Assembly: GCF_014652215.1 (NCBI RefSeq)
Contig: NZ_BMYJ01000004.1
Coordinates: forward strand, 186,001 to 250,000
Origin: Neogemmobacter tilapiae
Lineage (GTDB): Bacteria; Pseudomonadota; Alphaproteobacteria; Rhodobacterales; Rhodobacteraceae
Length of the DNA: 64,000 nucleotides
Reading direction: 5' to 3'
Part shown: positions 36,123-45,521 of the stretch, one piece after another
Position numbering within the stretch: position 1 is the stretch's first letter
Layout: every line of letters starts with the position of its first letter
Notes under the pieces: generated by a model
Told to the model about the DNA's origin: nothing
Databases searched by the model: none
The model's input: the letters and a program-made list of their open reading frames with translations, nothing else
Program-made: the position numbers and the translations under genes

Positions 36123-37519
36123 AGGCGATCCCCCAGCAGGAATTCGGCGGCGCGGTCCATGCGGATATGGGGCAGGCCTTCGCCGGGTTTGCGGCTGATG
36201 CGGGCGGGGGCGAAGTGCATGAGGGCGTATTCGGCATCCAGCCAAGCCTCGGCCCCTTGGCGGGCGGAGGCCATGAGGCGGGCGGGGTCTTCGGGCAGGT
36301 CGCCTGCGAACATCGCGACCTGACGACCATCTGAAAGGAGGCGACCGCGGACCATGTCGAGGGTGAGGCCGTCTCGGGTCACGGTTTCCTCAACCGTGGT
36401 GCGCAGGGCGGAGAGGGCGAGGGCCTCGACCCGTGCCCCGCGAAACGCCGCACGCTGTTCGGCGTCTTGGACCATGGCGCGCAACACGGCTTGCAGGCGG
36501 GGGTGCTGGGTGTGGTGGAGATGGTCGGCTTTGGTGGCGGCGAAGAGAATTTTTTCGACGCGCCTGCCATTCCAAAGGCGGTCGAGAAAGCCATTGCGCC
36601 CGGGGCGGAAGGCATCCAGCACATCGGCCATCGTGCGGCGCAGGTCTTCCAGCGCTTGCGGCCCGCGGTGCACGGCCTCCAACACGTCCACCAGCACAAT
36701 CTGGCGGTCGATGCGGGAAAAATGCGTTTGAAAGAAGGGGCGGATAACGCGGGAAACATAGGCGTCATAGCGCCGCTGCATTTCGCGCCAAAGGCTGCCG
36801 CGCGGGGTTTGGCCGGGCAGGGGCAGGGGGGCGAAGGTCAACACCGGGGAGCCCGCCAGATCGCCGGGCAGAAGAAAGCGCCCCGGTGTGCAGTCGGAAC
36901 GGCCTGCCGCGCGCGCCGCGTGCAGATAGGCGGTGAAGCGGTCGGCCAGCAGTTTGGCGCGGTCTTCGGCATGGGGCAAAGCGCCATCCTCGGCCCGCGC
37001 GGTTGCCAGAAAGTCCGCGCCTTCGGGGCGTTTCGCCAGCCGGGTCAGCACCTCATCCGACCACTGGGCATAGGTTTGATCCAGCAGGCCAAGGTCGAGC
37101 AGCCATTCACCGGGATAGTCCACAATATCCAGATGCAGTTCCCCCGGCCCGCGCCAGCCCGCGAACCAGCCGCCCGGCTGCACCCGGAAGGACAGGCGCA
37201 ATTCCGACACCGCCCGCGTCGAATCCGGCCAATGCGGGTTGTCGCCGGTCAGGGCCGCCAGATGCGTTTCATAGTCGAAACGTGGCAGGGTCAGGTCGGG
37301 CTGGGGTTGCAGGAAAACCGCGTCGATCCGGCCTTCGGCCTGCGCACGCAGTTGTGGCATTCGACCGCGTTCCAGCAGGTTGTTCACCAGCGAGGTGATG
37401 AACACGGTCTTGCCTGCCCGCGACAGGCCCGTGACGCCCAGACGCAGGGTGTTGTCCCCAAAGGGATTGGTCAGGGCCTCTGCCATGTCGCCGATGCTTT
37501 GGATGAAGCCGCCTGCCAT
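36119..37519 (-). CDS. ycjX: YcjX-family P-loop protein
   Basis: Cytoplasmic GTPase-like protein of 466 residues. Walker A is GLSRAGKTVFITS (near residue 30), with DIVDYPGEWLLDL as the second nucleotide motif and LFAATKADHLHHTQH resembling a G4 motif. YcjX belongs to the phage-shock/stress group and works with YcjF, encoded two genes on. ATG 37519 was chosen over 37552 because AGAGGGG precedes it at the right distance. Confidence 0.9.
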   Translation of the reverse strand: MAGGFIQSIGDMAEALTNPFGDNTLRLGVTGLSRAGKTVFITSLVNNLLERGRMPQLRAQAEGRIDAVFLQPQPDLTLPRFDYETHLAALTGDNPHWPDSTRAVSELRLSFRVQPGGWFAGWRGPGELHLDIVDYPGEWLLDLGLLDQTYAQWSDEVLTRLAKRPEGADFLATARAEDGALPHAEDRAKLLADRFTAYLHAARAAGRSDCTPGRFLLPGDLAGSPVLTFAPLPLPGQTPRGSLWREMQRRYDAYVSRVIRPFFQTHFSRIDRQIVLVDVLEAVHRGPQALEDLRRTMADVLDAFRPGRNGFLDRLWNGRRVEKILFAATKADHLHHTQHPRLQAVLRAMVQDAEQRAAFRGARVEALALSALRTTVEETVTRDGLTLDMVRGRLLSDGRQVAMFAGDLPEDPARLMASARQGAEAWLDAEYALMHFAPARISRKPGEGLPHIRMDRAAEFLLGDRL

Positions 37520-37595
37520 TCGCCCCTCTTTTCCCAAGACATAGGATGCCAAGCGCCCGATTGAAAGCGGGGCGATGATCGGCTAACCGGCAAGG

Positions 37596-38369
37596 ATGCC
37601 CAGATACGCCCTGATGATCGAATATGACGGAACGCCTTTCAACGGCTGGCAGTTCCAGAGCGAAGGCCAACCCTCGGTTCAGGCGGCCATCGAACGGGCT
37701 TTGGCGCGGCTGGAACCCGGCGTGCCGCGCATTGCGGCGGCGGGGCGGACGGATGCGGGGGTGCATGCGACGGGTCAGGTGGCGCATTGTGATCTGGTGA
37801 AGGATTGGGATGCGTTCCGGCTGATGGAGGCTTTGAACTGGCATCTGAAACCCGAACCTGTGGCGGTGGTCGCCTGCGCGCGGGTTTCTGAAGATTTCCA
37901 TGCAAGGTTCAGTGCGATGGAACGGCGTTATCTGTTTCGCCTTGTCATGCGTCGTGCGCCGGTGACGCACGACCGGGGGCGGGTCTGGCAGGTGGGGCAT
38001 GGGCTGGACGTGGCGGCGATGCGCGAGGGGGCGGGGCATCTGGTGGGCTTGCACGATTTCACCACGTTCCGGTCGGTGCATTGCCAGTCGAAAAGCCCGG
38101 TGAAGACGCTGGATGAAATTCGGATCGAGGAAGTGGCCTATCCGAACGGGCGCGAAGTGGTGTTCCGGCTGCGGGCGCGGTCGTTCCTGCACAATCAGGT
38201 GCGGTCGATCGTGGGCACGTTGGAGCGGGTGGGGGCCGGGGGCTGGACTCCGGGTGATGTGAAGGCGGCACTGGAGGCGAAGGATCGCCGGGCCTGCGGG
38301 CCGGTCTGCCCGCCGCAGGGGTTGTATCTGACCGGGGTGCGCTATCCGGATGATCCGTTCCGCGGGTGA
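37596..38369 (+). CDS. truA: tRNA pseudouridine(38-40) synthase TruA
   Basis: Isomerises uridines 38-40 in the tRNA anticodon arm. The N-terminal [18 protein letters not shown] and catalytic Asp in [15 protein letters not shown] (near residue 52) are present, along with [21 protein letters not shown] near the C-terminus. Length 257 residues, normal. Divergent from ycjX. Followed by a C/G-rich repeat. Confidence 0.94.
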   Translation: MPRYALMIEYDGTPFNGWQFQSEGQPSVQAAIERALARLEPGVPRIAAAGRTDAGVHATGQVAHCDLVKDWDAFRLMEALNWHLKPEPVAVVACARVSEDFHARFSAMERRYLFRLVMRRAPVTHDRGRVWQVGHGLDVAAMREGAGHLVGLHDFTTFRSVHCQSKSPVKTLDEIRIEEVAYPNGREVVFRLRARSFLHNQVRSIVGTLERVGAGGWTPGDVKAALEAKDRRACGPVCPPQGLYLTGVRYPDDPFRG

Positions 38370-38376
38370 TGTTGCG

Positions 38377-38440
38377 CCCCCCCTCCCCATCCCTCCCCCA
38401 CAGGGGGGAGGGGGCCGCGGTGAATGACCGTGGCGGGGCT
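38377..38440. repeat. C/G-rich palindromic repeat downstream of truA
   Basis: The core is the same as the element within the DUF2339 gene (34357): a run CCCTCCCCATCCCTCCCCCA then GGGGGGAGGGGG, followed by a short GGTGAATGACCGTGGCGG tail. Extragenic here, eight bases after the truA stop. Confidence 0.75.
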
Positions 38441-38496
38441 TTCAGCACTTGACCTGTGGCGTGTTTCCGGGGCCAATCGTGGCAGGAGGAACGCGC

Positions 38497-38784
38497 ATGA
38501 CCACAGCCGAATTGATCACCCTGCAACTGTCTGACCTGTTTCGCATCGGTCTGATCGTGGCCCTGTTCGCCACGATGCTGCGGACGCGGGCGCAGACGGG
38601 AACCTGGATTCCCTTGGCGGCGGGGGTGATCTTTGTGGCGGTGATGCTGCCGATGACGATGCCGCAGACTTTGGGCGAACCGATGCTGCGGCAGGTTCTG
38701 GTGGGGCTGGTGTCGAACGGGATCATCCTGGGCTTGGTGCTGGGGGCCTGGACGGTTTACCGGCGGCTTTCGGTGGGAAAATAG
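38497..38784 (+). CDS. Small membrane protein (95 aa)
   Basis: Hypothetical inner-membrane protein with three hydrophobic segments (LFRIGLIVALFATML, WIPLAAGVIFVAVMLPM, VLVGLVSNGIILGLVLGAW). ATG 38497 follows a strong AGGAGG; the frame upstream to 38449 has no such site. No family recognised. It stands alone between truA and a bidirectional terminator. Confidence 0.7.
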   Translation: MTTAELITLQLSDLFRIGLIVALFATMLRTRAQTGTWIPLAAGVIFVAVMLPMTMPQTLGEPMLRQVLVGLVSNGIILGLVLGAWTVYRRLSVGK

Positions 38785-38808
38785 TTTTGTGCTTTGGCGC
38801 ATGAAAAA

Positions 38809-38836
38809 GGCCCCGGATGGGATCCGGGGCCTTTTG
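38809..38836. terminator. Bidirectional rho-independent terminator
   Basis: Perfect 10-bp stem GGCCCCGGAT / ATCCGGGGCC (38809-38818, 38822-38831) with a 3-nt loop, an A-run before and TTTTGATTTTT after. It serves both the small membrane gene and the convergent transaldolase gene. Confidence 0.88.
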
Positions 38837-38857
38837 ATTTTTGTGCCGTAAGGCGCG

Positions 38858-39511
38858 TTAGAGGATTTTCTGACCGGTTTTGGCCCAGTCTTTCATGAAC
38901 TGATCCAGACCCTTGTCGGTCAGCACATGGCTGGCCAAGCCCTTGATCACCGACGGCGGTGCCGTCACCACATCGGCGCCGATCAGGGCGCAATCCTTGA
39001 CATGGTTCGCCGAACGCACCGAGGCGGCAAGGATCTGGGTTTCAAAGTCATAGTTGTCATAGATCGTGCGGATGTCGCCGATCAGATCCAGCCCGTCGAG
39101 GTTGATGTCGTCCAGACGGCCGATGAAGGGCGAGATGAAGGTAGCACCTGCCTTGGCGGCCAGCAGAGCCTGGTTCGCGCTGAAGCAGAGGGTGACGTTG
39201 ACCATGAAGCCCTCGCCCGACAGAACCTTGCAGGTTTTCAGCCCGTCCCAGGTCAGCGGAACCTTGACGGCGATGTTCGAGGCGATTTCGGCCAGTTTGC
39301 GGCCTTCGGCGATCATGTCGTCGGCCTTGAGTGCCACAACCTCGGCGGAAACCGGGCCCGAGACGATGCCACAGATTTCCTTGGTGACTTCCAGAATGTC
39401 GCGGCCCGATTTCAGGATCAGCGAGGGGTTGGTGGTCACGCCATCAACCATCCCCAGATCGTTCAATTCGGCAATGGCTTCGACATCGGCGGTATCGACA
39501 AAGAACTTCAT
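38858..39511 (-). CDS. tal: Small transaldolase / fructose-6-phosphate aldolase-like
   Basis: Class I aldolase of 217 residues in the TalC/FSA subfamily. The N-terminal [20 protein letters not shown] and [11 protein letters not shown], Schiff-base Lys in [12 protein letters not shown] (near 84), and [12 protein letters not shown] (near 130) all match. It moves dihydroxyacetone units in the pentose phosphate pathway or cleaves fructose-6-phosphate; small forms in Rhodobacteria are usually called transaldolase. ATG 39511 was chosen over 39520 because AAGGA is 9 bp upstream. Confidence 0.92.
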   Translation of the reverse strand: MKFFVDTADVEAIAELNDLGMVDGVTTNPSLILKSGRDILEVTKEICGIVSGPVSAEVVALKADDMIAEGRKLAEIASNIAVKVPLTWDGLKTCKVLSGEGFMVNVTLCFSANQALLAAKAGATFISPFIGRLDDINLDGLDLIGDIRTIYDNYDFETQILAASVRSANHVKDCALIGADVVTAPPSVIKGLASHVLTDKGLDQFMKDWAKTGQKIL

Positions 39512-39592
39512 GGGCGTCATCCTTGGAAAAGCGGTTCACGTTCGGGCCGGGTTTAGCGCAATCAGGGCGCAGTTGAAAGGCAAAGACGGGCT

Positions 39593-41794
39593 GTGCAAAG
39601 CGCTTTGGAGGCAGGTTTTTTCGCGGAAGGGGCGCGGATCGGGGTTCTGACGGTGGAACCCTTGGGGCGGGTGCTGGACTATAAGGCCCCGGAAGGGGGC
39701 TGCGCGCTGGGCGCGTTTCTGGAGGTGCCCTTGGGACCGCGCAAGGTTTTGGGCGTGGTCTGGGGGCCGGGGGAGGGGACGTTTGACGCGGCCAAGCTGC
39801 GGGCGGCGTTTCGGGTGCTGGAGGCGGCACCGATGCGGGATGAGCTGCGGGCTTTTCTGGCGCGGGCGGCGGATTACACGCTGACGCCCTTGCCCGCCAT
39901 GCTGCGGCTGGCGACGCGGGCACCGGGTCTGGGCGAGCCGCCCGCCACGCGGCGGATTTATCGGCTGGGGCCGGTTTCAGGGCGGATGACGGAACAGCGG
40001 CAGCGGGTTGTCGATGTGCTGGAGTCGTTCGGCGGGGCGGCGGTCACGCTGGTGGAATTGGCGGCGGAGGCCGGGGTTTCGACTGGGGTGATCAAGGGGC
40101 TGGTCAAGGCGGGGGTGGTGCTGGAAGGCGATGCGCCGCGGGATCTGCCCTTTCCGCGGCTGAACCCGGCCGGGGCGGCGCGGCTGGCGGGCGATCAGGT
40201 GGCAGCGGGGGATGCTTTGGTGGCGATGGTGGCCCAAGGCGGCTATGCGACGACGCTGCTGAAAGGCGTGACGGGGTCGGGGAAGACGGAAGTTTATCTG
40301 GAGGCGGTGGCGGAATGTCTGCGGGCGGGGCGGCAGGCTTTGGTGCTATTGCCGGAAATCGCGCTGACATCGGAATTTCTGGCGCGGGTGGAGGCGCGGT
40401 TTGGGGCGCGGCCGGCGGAATGGCATTCGGGTGTGACGATGACGGAACGCCGAAGGGTCTGGCGGATGGTGGCCGAGGGGCAGGCGGATATGGTGGTGGG
40501 GGCGCGTTCGGCGCTGTTCCTGCCGTTTCGTGATCTGGGACTGGTCGTGGTGGATGAGGAGCATGACCCTTCCTACAAGCAAGAGGATGGGGTTCTGTAT
40601 AACGCCCGCGACATGGCCGTTTTGCGGGCATCTTTGGTGGGTTGCCCGGTGGTTCTGGCCAGCGCGACTCCGTCTTTGGAAACCTGGGCCAATGCCGATG
40701 CGGGGAAGTATGGGCGGCTGGATCTGGGGGCGCGCTATGGCGCGGCAGAGCTGCCGGAAATGCGGGCGGTGGATATGCGGGCCGAGAGGCTGGCCGCGAA
40801 CCGCTGGATTTCAGAGCCTTTGGCGGGGGCGGTGCGGGCGCGGATGGCTTTGGGCGAACAGTCGCTGCTGTTCTTGAACCGGCGGGGGTTTGCGCCGGTG
40901 ACGATCTGTCGGGCCTGTGGGCATCAAGTGGGTTGTGACGACTGCGATGCGCGGATGGTGGAGCATCGGTTTCTGAAGCGGCTGGTCTGTCACCAATGCG
41001 GGGCGACGAAGCCCGTGCCAGTGGTCTGCCCCGCCTGTCAGGTGGAGGGGCGGATGGCCCCGGTGGGGCCGGGGGTGGAGCGGCTGGCCGAGGAGGTGGC
41101 GGAGCGGTTTCCCGAGGCGCGGGTGGCGATTTTGTCGTCGGACCAGTTCGGGTCGGCGCGGGCCTTGAAGGAGCAGATCGAGAAAATCGCGGCGGGTGAG
41201 GCGGATGTGGTGATCGGCACGCAGATCGTCGCAAAGGGCCACAATTTTCCGCTGCTGACGCTGGTGGGGGTGATTGATGCCGACCTCGGTTTGCAAGGGT
41301 CCGACCTGCGGGCGGCGGAACGGACCTTTCAATTGATCCGGCAGGTTTCGGGGCGGGCTGGGCGGACGGCGGAGCGGCGGGGGCTGGCGCTGATCCAGAC
41401 GCATCAGCCGGAGCATGGGGTGATCCGGGCAATTCTGGGAGGGGATGAAGAGGCGTTCTGGCGGGCCGAGGCCGAGGAACGCCGGATGGCGGGGGCACCG
41501 CCCTATGGGCGGATGGCGGGGGTGATCCTGTCTTCGCCTGATGTGCAGCAGGTGTTTGATTTTGCAGGCGAATTGGCGCGGCGGGATGAGCCTTTGCGCC
41601 GTATTGGGGCGCAGGTCTGGGGGCCAGCGCCTGCGCCGATTGCGCGGATACGCGGGCGGCATCGGGTGCGGCTTTTGGTGAAAGCCCCGAAAGGCGTGGC
41701 GCTGCAAGGCGCTTTGGCGGAATGGGCAGCCCAACTGAAGCTGCCCAGCCCTCTTCGTCTGGCGATCGACATCGACCCGCAGAGTTTCTACTGA
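39593..41794 (+). CDS. priA: Primosomal protein N' (PriA helicase)
   Basis: Replication-restart helicase of 733 residues that recognises stalled forks. A 3'-DNA-binding domain (about 1-105) is followed by the SF2 helicase core: Walker A KGVTGSGKTEVY, Walker B VVVDEEHDPSY, SATPSLETW, and QVSGRAGRTAERRG. Two zinc-binding clusters (CRACGHQVGCDDC, CHQCG ... CPAC) are intact. The start is GTG 39593, the best candidate after the divergent transaldolase gene. Confidence 0.94.
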   Translation: MQSALEAGFFAEGARIGVLTVEPLGRVLDYKAPEGGCALGAFLEVPLGPRKVLGVVWGPGEGTFDAAKLRAAFRVLEAAPMRDELRAFLARAADYTLTPLPAMLRLATRAPGLGEPPATRRIYRLGPVSGRMTEQRQRVVDVLESFGGAAVTLVELAAEAGVSTGVIKGLVKAGVVLEGDAPRDLPFPRLNPAGAARLAGDQVAAGDALVAMVAQGGYATTLLKGVTGSGKTEVYLEAVAECLRAGRQALVLLPEIALTSEFLARVEARFGARPAEWHSGVTMTERRRVWRMVAEGQADMVVGARSALFLPFRDLGLVVVDEEHDPSYKQEDGVLYNARDMAVLRASLVGCPVVLASATPSLETWANADAGKYGRLDLGARYGAAELPEMRAVDMRAERLAANRWISEPLAGAVRARMALGEQSLLFLNRRGFAPVTICRACGHQVGCDDCDARMVEHRFLKRLVCHQCGATKPVPVVCPACQVEGRMAPVGPGVERLAEEVAERFPEARVAILSSDQFGSARALKEQIEKIAAGEADVVIGTQIVAKGHNFPLLTLVGVIDADLGLQGSDLRAAERTFQLIRQVSGRAGRTAERRGLALIQTHQPEHGVIRAILGGDEEAFWRAEAEERRMAGAPPYGRMAGVILSSPDVQQVFDFAGELARRDEPLRRIGAQVWGPAPAPIARIRGRHRVRLLVKAPKGVALQGALAEWAAQLKLPSPLRLAIDIDPQSFY

Positions 41795-41810
41795 TCGACG
41801 TTTCGATGGG

Positions 41811-42296
41811 TCAGCCGGCCATTTTGGCCTGCTGTTTCACGGTCTGCTTGGCCCCCATGCCGAGGAAGAAATAGCCCAAAAGCAGGTTAAGAACCGCGAC
41901 AATACCCAGGACGATGGGCAGGATTTCCATCACGTCCTGCGCCTGATTCATATTGCCCCCTGCCAGCGCAAAAGCGATCATGTCCTTGTTGAAGGGCAAG
42001 CCATACCATTGAAACATCGCCCACAGCGCGACATAGGCCAGCACAAGGCTGCAAATCGTGGCCAGAAAGCCGAACTTGAACTTTTCGCCCCGGCTGGGCA
42101 GCCGCTTTGTATGTGCCGCAAAAACATTGCCCGCGGCCAGCGAGGCGGCCATGATGATGATCAGCCCCATCGCTGGATTATCAAAGTCGAAATAATAGGT
42201 GATCACGAAGACGAGCACCTGCGTGAAAACAAAGACCCCACAATAGGCCAGCAGGGCCCGTGCCAGCCCGTTTTTATGTTCTGCCAATTCTGTCAT
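41811..42296 (-). CDS. ABZJ_00895-like four-helix membrane protein
   Basis: Inner-membrane protein of 161 residues with four hydrophobic segments (ARALLAYCGVFVFTQVLVFVI; MGLIIIMAASLAAGNVFAA; FGFLATICSLVLAYVALWAMF; ILPIVLGIVAVLNLLLGYFF). The layout and NVFAAHTKRLPSRGEKFKFG resemble the ABZJ_00895 family of unknown function. It converges with priA and is divergent from prmA. In the divergent gap, ATGCCCA/TGGGCAT (42339-42357) forms a small hairpin. Confidence 0.75.
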   Translation of the reverse strand: MTELAEHKNGLARALLAYCGVFVFTQVLVFVITYYFDFDNPAMGLIIIMAASLAAGNVFAAHTKRLPSRGEKFKFGFLATICSLVLAYVALWAMFQWYGLPFNKDMIAFALAGGNMNQAQDVMEILPIVLGIVAVLNLLLGYFFLGMGAKQTVKQQAKMAG

Positions 42297-42433
42297 GATT
42301 TCCTCAAGTTAGCCGACCCCACACGCGGCGGCCCCGCAATGCCCAACTTTTGGGCATGACGCAAGCCCCGCTTTCCCGTTGACCGCGCCGCGCCCCGCGC
42401 TTAGGCGAAACCATCGAAAACCGGAGCCGCGCC

Positions 42434-43306
42434 ATGACCACCTATTCCGCCCTGACCACCCTTCCCGGCGAGGATGAGGCCGAAGCCTTGGGCGCAGCGC
42501 TGGAAAAGATGAACCCCGCCCCCGTGGGCGTTGGCGTGTTCGAGATCGAGGATGACAGCGGCTTGTGGGAAGTGGGCGCTTATTTCATCGAGGCCCCCGA
42601 TGCCGTCCTGCTGGATGTTCTGGCGCTGGCCTTTGGCGCGCAGCCCTTTGCCCTGTCAGAGCTGCCCGACATCGACTGGGTCGCCAAGGTCCGCCGCGAA
42701 CTCGCCCCGGTCGAGGCCGGGCGCTTCTTTGTCTATGGCTCGCACGACGCCGATAAAGTGCCTGCCGACCGCGTCGCCTTGCAAATTGAGGCGACCGTGG
42801 CTTTCGGCACCGGTCACCACGGCACGACCCTTGGTTGTCTGCGCGCCTTTGACCGGCTGCTGGATCAAGGCATCCGCCCCGCCAATGTCGCCGACATTGG
42901 CTGCGGCACCGCTGTTCTGGCCCTGGCCGCCGCAGCGACCCTGCCCGATGCCGCCATCATCGCCAGCGATATTGACCGCGTGGCGGTGGACGTGGCCGAG
43001 GCGAATGTCGCCATCAACGCCCTGCAAGGCCGCCTGAAATGTGTCGAGGCGGCGGGCTTTGCCCACCCTGATCTGGCCGCCCGCGCGCCCTATGATCTGG
43101 TCTTTGCCAATATCTTGAAAGGCCCGTTGGTCGAGCTTTCCCCCGATATGGCGCGGAATACGGCAAAAGGCGGGCGGGTGATTTTGTCCGGTCTTTTGGT
43201 GGTGCAGGCCGAAAGCATCATCGCGGCCTATGTGGCGCAAGGCTTTTCGCTTGAGGCGCGCGAAGACCTTGGCGAATGGTCCGCATTGGTGATGCAACGG
43301 AATTGA
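42434..43306 (+). CDS. prmA: Ribosomal protein L11 methyltransferase
   Basis: SAM-dependent enzyme of 290 residues that trimethylates ribosomal protein L11. The substrate-recognition N-terminal domain is followed by FGTGHHGTTLGCL, motif I VADIGCGTAVLALAAA (near 152-167), the acidic motif IIASDIDRVAVDVA and the catalytic-region FANILKGPLVEL. Third codon positions are mostly C (GCC, ATC), unlike the G-ending codons of many neighbours; no other sign of transfer. Confidence 0.93.
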   Translation: MTTYSALTTLPGEDEAEALGAALEKMNPAPVGVGVFEIEDDSGLWEVGAYFIEAPDAVLLDVLALAFGAQPFALSELPDIDWVAKVRRELAPVEAGRFFVYGSHDADKVPADRVALQIEATVAFGTGHHGTTLGCLRAFDRLLDQGIRPANVADIGCGTAVLALAAAATLPDAAIIASDIDRVAVDVAEANVAINALQGRLKCVEAAGFAHPDLAARAPYDLVFANILKGPLVELSPDMARNTAKGGRVILSGLLVVQAESIIAAYVAQGFSLEAREDLGEWSALVMQRN

Positions 43307-43381
43307 CACATTTCCCTTGATCGCGCCACATTTTGGCCATATGCAGAAGAGGCTGCTGCTTGTGGAATCAGGGGATTTCCA

Positions 43382-43711
43382 ATGACCGATCCGAACATGG
43401 TGGATTTCTATTCGCGCGTTGCCCGTATTCAGCGTGATCACGCGCGCAGCTTTGGTGCAGAAGCGGTGGCTTCTGGGCAAGGCACGAGTGTCAAGTCGCG
43501 GATTCCGGTTCTGGCCCCTGTGCTTTTGGCGCTGATTTGCGGGTTTGCGATGAAAGCCATGCTTTTGGCCCGTATCGGCGACGAAACCTATGCGGCGCGC
43601 ATTGACGATCTGCGCAGTGGCGAAGGTTTTGAGCGGATCGGGGCCACGCTGATGGCGGCCGATCCGATCACCGTGGCCTTGGCTGGGCAGTTTGAAAAGC
43701 TGGGCTTCTGA
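43382..43711 (+). CDS. Hypothetical single-pass membrane protein
   Basis: Protein of 109 residues with a soluble N-terminus (1-40), one hydrophobic helix (IPVLAPVLLALICGFAMKAMLLA, about 41-63) and a C-terminal tail (YAARIDDLRSGEGFERIGATLMAADPI). No family recognised, but composition and a following terminator support a real gene. ATG 43382 follows a weak purine stretch. Confidence 0.7.
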   Translation: MTDPNMVDFYSRVARIQRDHARSFGAEAVASGQGTSVKSRIPVLAPVLLALICGFAMKAMLLARIGDETYAARIDDLRSGEGFERIGATLMAADPITVALAGQFEKLGF

Positions 43712-43735
43712 TTTCGCCCGGAACTCTTTGGGATA

Positions 43736-43758
43736 AGCCGCGCTTTGCGCGGCTTTTT
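43736..43758 (+). terminator. Rho-independent terminator
   Basis: AGCCGCG / CGCGGCT 7-bp stem with a 5-nt loop followed by five Ts, 25 bp after the stop of the hypothetical membrane gene. Confidence 0.85.
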
Positions 43759-43800
43759 CATGCGCGCTGTCAGCCCGCACAAGCAACCCCCAGAAACGCC

Positions 43801-43829
43801 AAAAGCCGCATCGTTTGATGCGGCTTTCT
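43801..43829 (-). terminator. Rho-independent terminator of DUF1127 gene
   Basis: AAAGCCGCATC / GATGCGGCTTT, an 11-bp stem with a 4-nt loop and flanking A/T runs, 27 bp past the DUF1127 stop. Its symmetry lets it work in both directions. Confidence 0.85.
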
Positions 43830-43855
43830 ACATCCGACCTACATGTCTGCGGCGT

Positions 43856-44068
43856 TCAGCGCGTGCGCTGTGCGATATCTTCGATATCGGCGCGGCAAAG
43901 CCCGATATCATCCAGCTCGCGATCCGACAGACGGGTCAGCGCGGCGCGGGTCACGCGGGCGTCGTTCCAGTCGCCGATCACGGCGAAAATATTGCTCACG
44001 CCTTGAATGGCGCGGTAGGTCGTGATGGCACCGAACGGCGCCGGACGGCTCGTTTCGATCGTGGCCAT
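43856..44068 (-). CDS. DUF1127 (YjiS-like) small protein
   Basis: Small protein of 70 residues with the diagnostic C-terminal motif LTRLSDRELDDIGLCRADIEDIA. DUF1127 proteins are Arg-rich regulators; in Agrobacterium and Rhodobacter they affect RNA turnover, phosphate or carbon responses. ATG 44068 follows AGGAAA. Single gene bounded by terminators and facing away from ruvC. Confidence 0.88.
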   Translation of the reverse strand: MATIETSRPAPFGAITTYRAIQGVSNIFAVIGDWNDARVTRAALTRLSDRELDDIGLCRADIEDIAQRTR

Positions 44069-44101
44069 GACGGATTTCCTTTTCATAAACAGCATACATC
44101 T

Positions 44102-44117
44102 TAGGCATCATTGCCTA
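44102..44117. promoter_or_regulatory. Palindrome in the DUF1127-ruvC divergent region
   Basis: TAGGCATCATTGCCTA is a perfect palindrome with 6-bp arms, 34 bp upstream of the DUF1127 start. Position suggests an operator of that gene. The remaining gap to ruvC (to 44348) also contains the hairpin CGGCGC-AAA-GCGCCG near 44222-44236 but no gene I can support. Confidence 0.4.
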
Positions 44118-44348
44118 TGCCCAGCCAAATAGATCCGCGCCGCGCAAACAACAAGCGGGGTTCCGGCATGGCCGACATGCGTTTGCTGCATGGCAGAATT
44201 CGCGAAATCTTTACGTTTCCACGGCGCAAAGCGCCGCGAACCCCACGGTTAGTGGCCTTCGATGCTGCAAACGCAAAAGGATGGAAAGCCAGTGGCGGAT
44301 GTTCCCTTTTCGTGCTAGTTCTGCACCAAGAACAAAAGGATGGGCAGG

Positions 44349-44861
44349 ATGCGCGTATTGGGGATCGACCCCGGGCTTCGGAACCTCGGCTGGGGCGTGA
44401 TCGAGGTTGAGGGGTCCAAATTGCGGCACATCGCCAACGGCATCTGCCATTCCTCGGGCGGTGACGGCGATTTGGCCCAGCGCCTCGTCAGCCTTTACAC
44501 CCAACTCTCCGCCGTGGTCCGCGATCATGCGCCCGACACCGCCGCCGTGGAACACACCTTTGTCAACAAGGATGCCGTCGCCACCCTGAAACTGGGTCAG
44601 GCGCGCGGCATTGCGCTGCTGGTTCCGGCCCAGGCCGGGCTGACGGTTGGGGAATATGCGCCGAATGCTGTGAAAAAGACCGTGGTGGGGGTGGGTCACG
44701 CGGCCAAGCAACAGGTGGACCACATGATCCGGCTGCATTTTCCGGGGGCCGTGATTGCCGGGCCGGATGCGGCGGATGCCTTGGCGATTGCGATCTGCCA
44801 TGCCTACAATTGCCAATCGGCAGGCAAGTTGGAAGCCGCCTTGCAAAGGGCCAGCGCATGA
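44349..44861 (+). CDS. ruvC: Crossover junction endodeoxyribonuclease RuvC
   Basis: Holliday-junction resolvase of 170 residues. The acidic residues are seen in [13 protein letters not shown] (Asp, residue 6), AVEHTFV (Glu) and the C-terminal [12 protein letters not shown] (two Asp). ATG 44349 follows AAAAGGA; ATG 44340 would lie within that site. It overlaps ruvA by 4 bp (ATGA). First gene of ruvCAB. Confidence 0.94.
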   Translation: MRVLGIDPGLRNLGWGVIEVEGSKLRHIANGICHSSGGDGDLAQRLVSLYTQLSAVVRDHAPDTAAVEHTFVNKDAVATLKLGQARGIALLVPAQAGLTVGEYAPNAVKKTVVGVGHAAKQQVDHMIRLHFPGAVIAGPDAADALAIAICHAYNCQSAGKLEAALQRASA

Positions 44862-45520
44862 TCGGCAAAATCTCGGGGCGGGTGGATTATCGCGGGTCCG
44901 ACCATGTTCTGCTGGATGTGCGGGGCGTGGGCTACATCGTGCATGTCAGCGACCGGACCATGGCCAGCCTGCCGCCGGTGGGCGAAGCGGCGGCGCTGTA
45001 TACAGAACTGATCGTGCGCGAGGATCTGCTGCAACTGATCGGCTTTCCAACGCTTTACGAAAAGGAATGGCACCGTCTGCTGATGTCGGTGCAGGGCGTG
45101 GGGGCCAAGGCCGCCCTGTCGATTCTGGGTGCGCTGGGGGCCGAAGGCACGGCGCGGGCGATTGCCCTGGGCGATGCGCGGGCCATTCAGGCGGCGCAGG
45201 GGATCGGGCCAAAGATCGCGCAAAGGGTGGTGCTGGAACTGAAATCCAAAGCCCCCGCCGCCATCGCCATGGGCGGCGTGATGGAATCCGCCCCCGAACT
45301 GGATTCGGTGGTCGAGGTCGAAACCCCCAAACCCCGCCCCACACCCAAAGCCCCCTCCACCGCCGCGCTTTCGGCCGATGTGCTGTCGGCGCTGATCAAC
45401 CTGGGCTACGGCCACAGCGACGCGGCCGAAGCGGTGGCCGTGGTGTCGGGCGAAAACCCGGGGGCGGATACCGGAACGCTGATCCGACTGGCGCTGAAGC
45501 GTCTGGCGCCGAAGGTGTAA
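44858..45520 (+). CDS. ruvA: Holliday junction DNA helicase subunit RuvA
   Basis: Tetramer that binds four-way junctions and loads RuvB. The OB-fold N-terminus ([21 protein letters not shown]), two helix-hairpin-helix motifs ([35 protein letters not shown]), a Pro-rich linker (about 140-175) and the C-terminal RuvB-binding helix domain are all present. 220 residues. ATGA overlap with ruvC, 1 bp before ruvB. Confidence 0.94.
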   Translation: MIGKISGRVDYRGSDHVLLDVRGVGYIVHVSDRTMASLPPVGEAAALYTELIVREDLLQLIGFPTLYEKEWHRLLMSVQGVGAKAALSILGALGAEGTARAIALGDARAIQAAQGIGPKIAQRVVLELKSKAPAAIAMGGVMESAPELDSVVEVETPKPRPTPKAPSTAALSADVLSALINLGYGHSDAAEAVAVVSGENPGADTGTLIRLALKRLAPKV

Positions 45521-45521
45521 G

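Noticed and set aside
44111-44410. 99-residue ORF before ruvC
   Set aside because: It overlaps ruvC out of frame, has no RBS and reads as random sequence.
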